From Bacteroidales bacterium UBA4347 (GTDB taxonomy: Bacteria; Bacteroidota; Bacteroidia; Bacteroidales; P3), in NCBI GenBank assembly GCA_002394185.1, contig DGTB01000190.1:1-20525 (forward strand): 20,525 nt of DNA, in the 5' to 3' direction. The notes under the pieces were generated by a model. It was not told the DNA's origin. It worked only from the letters and a program-made list of their open reading frames with translations, and searched no databases. Positions within the stretch are counted from its first letter, which is position 1, and every line of letters begins with the position of its first letter. The position numbers and the translations under genes were made by a program. Shown in pieces: positions 16,301 to 20,525 of the stretch.

Positions 16301-16555
16301 AAAATCCTTTATTTGTTTTTTTTAACCATTTTTTGTTGTTCATAACCCTAAACGAAAAACTCAAAAAAAAGTTTCATCACCCCTCAAAAAAATTTCGGCT
16401 TTCCCCAAAAATCAGCCCTTTTGGCACGAATCGACCGCGCAACCGCCCCGTCGTTTTCCGGCGAACTCCTTTGTTGAAAACTTTTTCCATTCTCATAATG
16501 TCCTCCCCTCGCCACCGTCACCTCCCGACGACATCCGGGCAGGGAACAAAAAAAA

Positions 16556-16587
16556 TTTGGCCACACCCAAAAATATGATTATATTTG
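16556..16587 (+). promoter_or_regulatory. Promoter for the secreted protein gene
   Basis: TTTG at 16556-16559 and TATATTTG at 16580-16587 match the -33 and -7 elements of the Bacteroidota primary sigma factor (TTTG / TAnnTTTG), with a 20-nt spacer. Transcription would begin near 16594, leaving a leader of about 35 nt before the ATG at 16631. The leader is A-rich and lacks a Shine-Dalgarno site, as usual in this phylum. Confidence 0.7.
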
Positions 16588-16630
16588 CACCATGTAACGA
16601 TAGCCTTACACAAAACAAAAACAACTCATA

Positions 16631-19600
16631 ATGAAACGATTAGTACTCACTATCGCTCTTTTGATATGTCTGCTTCCATTGCGAGGACAGTCCGACTCGC
16701 CATGCAGCAACTACACCACTGCCGGCAATGACTTCTGGGTCTCGTTCATTCCCAACGGCAACGTACCTCAAACATCCTTCTCCATAATCGCCACCGGACT
16801 CGACAATGCCACCATCACTGTTTCCAACCCCGTGACGGGCTGGAACACCTCCGTCGAGCACACTGGAGGAACAAAAACCTACATTCAGCTTCCCAACGCA
16901 ACCTCCATTCCCTCGGCCACGGCCCACAACATGGGCTACCACGTCACCTCTACCCAGGACATCTCGCTCTATGCCAGCAACTACCGCGTCGACTCATGGG
17001 ACTACTGCAACATTTTGCCATCCGAACGCCTCACCTCGCAATACATCGTACAGGACTACCCCAACAACAGCGACTATGCCGGCGGCCTGGCCCTGGTGGC
17101 CACCGAAGACAACACCGTCTTCACCATGACCCTCCCTTGCAATGTCGAAAACCTCTCGCTGAGTCCTGGCAGCACCTACACCGTCACCCTCAACACCGGT
17201 CAAAGCCTGGCGCTGAAATGCGGAATGAATGAAGGCTTCAGCGGCATGACCATCTCCTCCAACAACAAGCCTTTCGCCCTTTTCCAAGGCCACACCTGCG
17301 CCCGTGTGGGCACAACCGATGTTCTGCGCGGACGCGACCACCTTGTGGAGCAGGCCATACCCCTCGACTGGTGGGGGACCGAGTTCGTCGTCGTATCCCA
17401 GCAGGCACGCACTGAAGGCGACCAAATTCGCATCACAGCATCCACCAACGGCACCATAGTACAAATCTCTTGCACCTCCGCTTCCACAAGCTCCGTCACC
17501 CTCAACGCCGGAGAAACCTATGAATGGCACCTGCCCGCCAACTCAGCGGCACACATCACCTCCTCAGGACCTGTCTACGTGTGCAAGTATCTGGTCAGCT
17601 TCGACAAGTTCAATGCCACCTCCCTGGGCGACCCCGCCTCGGTCGACATTCCGCCCGTACACAACTGGCTCTGCAACACCACCTTTCCCGTGCACAACTG
17701 CAACAACGACACCTGGAGCGAACAATACATCGACCCCAGCCACAACTATCTGGACATCGTCACCACCACCGCTGCAGCCTCTAGCATGATTCTCGACGGC
17801 AATCCCATCGCCGCCAGTCTCTTCACCCCTCTGACCGGCACTCCCTACTGCTATTACCAGCACAATATCGCCCCCGGCGCCCACACGCTGGAAAACACCG
17901 TCGGCCCCTTCTACGCCACCGTGTCTGGACTCTCTCGGTGGGTAGGCTACGCCTTCCTCGCCGGAATGGCCCTCGAAGCAGAAGAACCCACTGTGCCCTG
18001 CCAACGAGCCAACGGCAGCGGCAGCGACTTCTGGATGGCTGTCCCGCTGAACGGTAGCGAGCAGACACCTAGCACCACCTCGTTGATTATCACGGGCGAC
18101 ACCACATGCACCGTCACAGCGAGCGCCCCCCTCATGGCCTGGAGCCAGACCGTCAACCACAGCGCCGGTTCCGCCACCACCATCACCCTGCCCAACTGGG
18201 TACAACCCGAACACTACAACATGAGCGAGAGCAAAGGCATCCACGTCACCTCCACCGCCAGCATCCAGCTGGTGGCCCTCCAGACCGAGCTGGCCTCCTC
18301 GGGAACCACCAACATACTGCCCACCGAAATCCTTCGCCGGCGCTACATTGTCAACGACTACCCCGCCGACCCCTCCCGCACCAGCAACACCGGCGCCACC
18401 ATCACCATCGTCGCCACAGAACCCAACACCACCGTCCGATACACGCCACCCTGTACGCTCTATTCCATACCAGGCGACGCCCCGGCGGCACCCGCAGGCT
18501 CCCAAGCCTCGCTCACCCTCGGCAGCGCCGGGCAAACCCTCACCCTTATGGCCAACAGCCCCAACGCCTCGCTGGCAGGCATGGTCGTCACCTCCAACAA
18601 CCCCATAGCCATCTTCCAAGGCAACCAGCTCACCGGCCTGCCGCACGAAACACCCAGTGGCGACTTCATCTTCGACCAGGCACTGCCTGTGGAATACTGG
18701 GGAAAGACCTTCCCCGTGATGGCCGATGTGCAGCGCTCCGTGGGCAACATCCTGCGCGTGGTGGCAGGCGACACCGCATGCACTCTCACCATGGACAACG
18801 GAAACTCCTTCTCCCTCACTCCGCGGCAAACGATGGAATTAGACATCTCCGCCAATGCCAACCACATCCTCTCCTCCTCGGCACCCGTCAGCGTAGGACT
18901 CTGCTCCAAAAGCTCCGACTGGAACGCCGAACCCGGCGACGCCGCACTGCTCTCGCTCCCCGCCTTCGAAAACGGCATCTGCCACAGCTCCTTCGCCACC
19001 CCCACCACCGAACGCATCGTCTCCACCTGGAACCTCTACATCGCCACCGACTCCCCCTCCGCCATCTATCTTGACGGCAACGACATCAGCTCCCGATTCC
19101 AGCCCATCGGCACCACAAGCTACAGCCACGCCTGTATCGCCGTCCAACAGGGCTCGCACACCCTCAACTCCAACTCCGGAAACTTCGTGGCCTGGCTCAA
19201 CGGCATCGGCAACGTGGACGGCTACAGCTTCAGCCTCGGCGAACACCTCGTCCCGCTGCCCTACGTGCAACCCCTCATCCACGACACCATACACTTCTCC
19301 GACACCGTGTGCCAGGGCCAGGAATACCTCCTGCCCGACACGTTCACCGTCGGCGGACAGCTCTGCACCCCGCCCTCCGAGGGCCGAATCCACATTGGTG
19401 CCGCCGAGACCTCACGGCCCGGCACCCTGGAGCGGTGGTCCGACTGGGTGGAGGACGACACCCTGGTGCACCACATCTGCCTGACGCTCACCGTCCTGCC
19501 CGAAACCCGAACCACCATCAGCAACATCATCATTGCGGGCGACACGCTGTTCTTTGCCGACACCGCCATCACCCTCGCCGGCACCTATACGTTCCGCTAT

Positions 19601-20401
19601 GCCCGGACAGGCCAGTGCGACTCGGTGGTGACGCTGGTTGTATCCATCCAGGAGGCCAGCCTCGCCGCCAGCGCCGACGGCGTGTGCCCCGGCGAAGAGG
19701 TTGTCCTCACCGGCTCGGGCTCGCACGTCTACAACTGGAGCGCCACGCCGCCCGACACCACCCTCGCCGCCCTCCAGGGACAGAACCCCATCAGCGTTCA
19801 TCCCCAACAGACCACCACCTACACCCTCCTCGACGCCGGGGGCGGCACCATAGCCTCCATCACCGTGGGCGTCGAGCCGCCGCCCGCGCTCTGCGTCGAG
19901 AGCAACCGCAGCTTCATCGACTTCGACCACCCCATACTCATCCTCAAAGACTGCTCCCCGGGGCACTACCGTTCCGAATGGAACTTCAGCGACGGCGCAC
20001 GCTTCACCGGCGAGCACATTCGCCACCGGTTCGCCCATCCCCTGCCCGACTCCTTCGAGGTCACCCTCACCTCCTGCAACCGCTACCAATGCTGCGCCGA
20101 CACCACCCTCGTCTTCCCGGTGGAAATCCTCTCCGTCTGGTTCCCCAACATCTTCTTCCCCGACGCCGGCGAGAACAACCGCTTCCACTGCCACACCTCC
20201 TACGAGGTGGCAGACTTCGAGCTCACCGTATACAACCGCCAGGGGCTCCTCGTCTGGGAGACCACCGACATCGACACCCCCTGGGACGGCACCCACGGCG
20301 GCGCCCCCGTCCCGCAAGGCGCCTACGTCTACCGCTGGTACCTCAAAGACATCCACGGCCACGTGCGCACCGGCCTCGGCACCGTCACCCTCGTCCGCTG
20401 A
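16631..20401 (+). CDS. Secreted protein, two IgGFc-binding-like modules, T9SS type B tail
   Basis: A 1256-residue exported protein. Residues 1-20 (MKRLVLTIALLICLLPLRGQ) form a signal peptide. Two similar modules follow, about 25-455 and 457-873. Each opens with a Cys then GxDFWxxxPxNG, and each contains NILPxExLxxxYIVxDYP, SNNPxAxFQG and a W-G-x-x-F strand; this pattern fits the IgGFc-binding protein N-terminal family. Ig-like segments lie at about 930-1080, and a PKD-like domain (EWNFSDGARF) at about 1095-1165. The last 88 residues (from 1169, VWFPNIFFPDAGENN, ending YVYRWYLKDIHGHVRTG) match the gliding-motility/CHU_C domain used as the type B signal for type IX secretion. The product should be surface-attached or released; its ligand is unknown. 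No T9SS machinery gene is nearby. The coding strand is strongly C-rich. Confidence 0.9.
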   Translation: MKRLVLTIALLICLLPLRGQSDSPCSNYTTAGNDFWVSFIPNGNVPQTSFSIIATGLDNATITVSNPVTGWNTSVEHTGGTKTYIQLPNATSIPSATAHNMGYHVTSTQDISLYASNYRVDSWDYCNILPSERLTSQYIVQDYPNNSDYAGGLALVATEDNTVFTMTLPCNVENLSLSPGSTYTVTLNTGQSLALKCGMNEGFSGMTISSNNKPFALFQGHTCARVGTTDVLRGRDHLVEQAIPLDWWGTEFVVVSQQARTEGDQIRITASTNGTIVQISCTSASTSSVTLNAGETYEWHLPANSAAHITSSGPVYVCKYLVSFDKFNATSLGDPASVDIPPVHNWLCNTTFPVHNCNNDTWSEQYIDPSHNYLDIVTTTAAASSMILDGNPIAASLFTPLTGTPYCYYQHNIAPGAHTLENTVGPFYATVSGLSRWVGYAFLAGMALEAEEPTVPCQRANGSGSDFWMAVPLNGSEQTPSTTSLIITGDTTCTVTASAPLMAWSQTVNHSAGSATTITLPNWVQPEHYNMSESKGIHVTSTASIQLVALQTELASSGTTNILPTEILRRRYIVNDYPADPSRTSNTGATITIVATEPNTTVRYTPPCTLYSIPGDAPAAPAGSQASLTLGSAGQTLTLMANSPNASLAGMVVTSNNPIAIFQGNQLTGLPHETPSGDFIFDQALPVEYWGKTFPVMADVQRSVGNILRVVAGDTACTLTMDNGNSFSLTPRQTMELDISANANHILSSSAPVSVGLCSKSSDWNAEPGDAALLSLPAFENGICHSSFATPTTERIVSTWNLYIATDSPSAIYLDGNDISSRFQPIGTTSYSHACIAVQQGSHTLNSNSGNFVAWLNGIGNVDGYSFSLGEHLVPLPYVQPLIHDTIHFSDTVCQGQEYLLPDTFTVGGQLCTPPSEGRIHIGAAETSRPGTLERWSDWVEDDTLVHHICLTLTVLPETRTTISNIIIAGDTLFFADTAITLAGTYTFRYARTGQCDSVVTLVVSIQEASLAASADGVCPGEEVVLTGSGSHVYNWSATPPDTTLAALQGQNPISVHPQQTTTYTLLDAGGGTIASITVGVEPPPALCVESNRSFIDFDHPILILKDCSPGHYRSEWNFSDGARFTGEHIRHRFAHPLPDSFEVTLTSCNRYQCCADTTLVFPVEILSVWFPNIFFPDAGENNRFHCHTSYEVADFELTVYNRQGLLVWETTDIDTPWDGTHGGAPVPQGAYVYRWYLKDIHGHVRTGLGTVTLVR

Positions 20402-20453
20402 CCCCCTCGGCGCCCGCTCTCCCACCCACCCGCCCCCTACCCGAGACGTGTCC
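20402..20453 (+). promoter_or_regulatory. C-rich 52-nt 3' spacer after the secreted protein gene
   Basis: From the TGA stop to the repeat there are exactly 52 nt, as on the left side of the window. Most bases are C. CCCGCTC (20413-20419) starts 11 nt after the stop and CACCCACCC (20423-20431) starts three nt later; both words have the same offsets in the EamA 3' spacer. A Rho-loading function is possible from composition but not shown. No intrinsic terminator hairpin was seen. Confidence 0.4.
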
Positions 20454-20525
20454 AATACGGCCGTTCTTATATTGTTTTCATATAGTTCTCATATTGTTTA
20501 CATATTGTTCTTATATCCACAATAT
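20454..20525. repeat. Right-end 11-nt unit array, inverted copy of the left element
   Basis: Read outward (plus strand), AATACGGCCGTTCTTAT (20454-20470) leads into four 11-nt blocks starting at 20471, 20482, 20493 and 20504: ATTGTTTTCAT, ATAGTTCTCAT, ATTGTTTACAT and ATTGTTCTTAT. The window then ends in ATCCACAATAT. In the outward sense the first 24 nt are identical to the left element, and the ending matches the left palindrome centre (ATCCGGAATAT) with two differences. The right copy has one more full unit than the left and is cut by the window edge just past its centre. Confidence 0.85.

Larger units (their letters stand above)
16243..16630. promoter_or_regulatory. Divergent intergenic region between mraZ and the secreted protein gene
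   Basis: These 388 nt separate the two divergent transcription units. The mraZ-proximal half is rich in A and T tracts, including long runs of A or T. The middle (about 16400-16550) is C-rich and holds no convincing gene. Two promoter candidates are listed separately. No tRNA, small RNA hairpin or riboswitch could be recognised by eye. Confidence 0.6.

Noticed and set aside
16333..16578. Small plus-strand open frame of 81 codons in the divergent intergenic region
   Set aside because: Its translation is Pro/Arg/Lys-rich without family features, and it covers the promoter of the downstream gene.
17564..18829. Minus-strand open frame of 421 codons inside the secreted protein gene
   Set aside because: It is a mirror of the C-rich coding strand, Gly/Val/Ala-rich with no recognisable domain.

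Overview
This 20.5 kb window comes from a member of the Bacteroidota, most likely Bacteroidales. Four things support this. The gene order is that of a Bacteroidota division and cell wall (dcw) cluster. FtsI carries a C-terminal PASTA domain and FtsZ ends in a Bacteroidota-type tail. The best promoter fits the TTTG / TAnnTTTG pattern, and starts lack clear Shine-Dalgarno sites. A large secreted protein ends in a gliding-motility/type IX secretion (T9SS) type B C-terminal domain. The species cannot be named from sequence alone.

Positions 16242 down to 132 (minus strand) hold one compact operon: mraZ, rsmH, ftsL, ftsI, murE, mraY, a murD remnant, ftsW, murG, murC, ftsQ, ftsA, ftsZ and an EamA-family transporter gene. 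Most junctions overlap or are separated by fewer than 36 nt; the one larger gap is 136 nt between ftsA and ftsZ. The genes make UDP-MurNAc-pentapeptide precursors (murE, murC), form lipid I and II (mraY, murG), polymerise and crosslink septal wall (ftsW, ftsI with ftsL and ftsQ), and position the Z ring (ftsA, ftsZ). MurE has the DNPR motif of meso-diaminopimelate-adding enzymes.

Positions 16243-16630 are a divergent intergenic region. It has a good promoter toward the right and a weaker candidate toward mraZ. Positions 16631-20401 (plus strand) encode a 1256-residue secreted protein: signal peptide, two tandem IgGFc-binding-like modules, Ig/PKD-like domains and a T9SS type B sorting domain.

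The most unusual points are these. (1) The murD slot holds only a 179-residue C-terminal domain with degraded substrate motifs, so this locus cannot supply D-glutamate ligase. (2) Both window ends carry the same element, in inverted orientation: an array of 11-nt units of the type ATAAGAACAAT, bounded by AACGGCCGTATT and centred on a palindrome. In both copies the element begins exactly 52 nt after a TGA stop codon, and the 52-nt spacers are C-rich and partly conserved. (3) MurC has a histidine-rich insertion, 11 His in 17 residues. (4) Base skew seems to change sign along the co-directional operon. No tRNA, rRNA, CRISPR array or transposase gene was seen.
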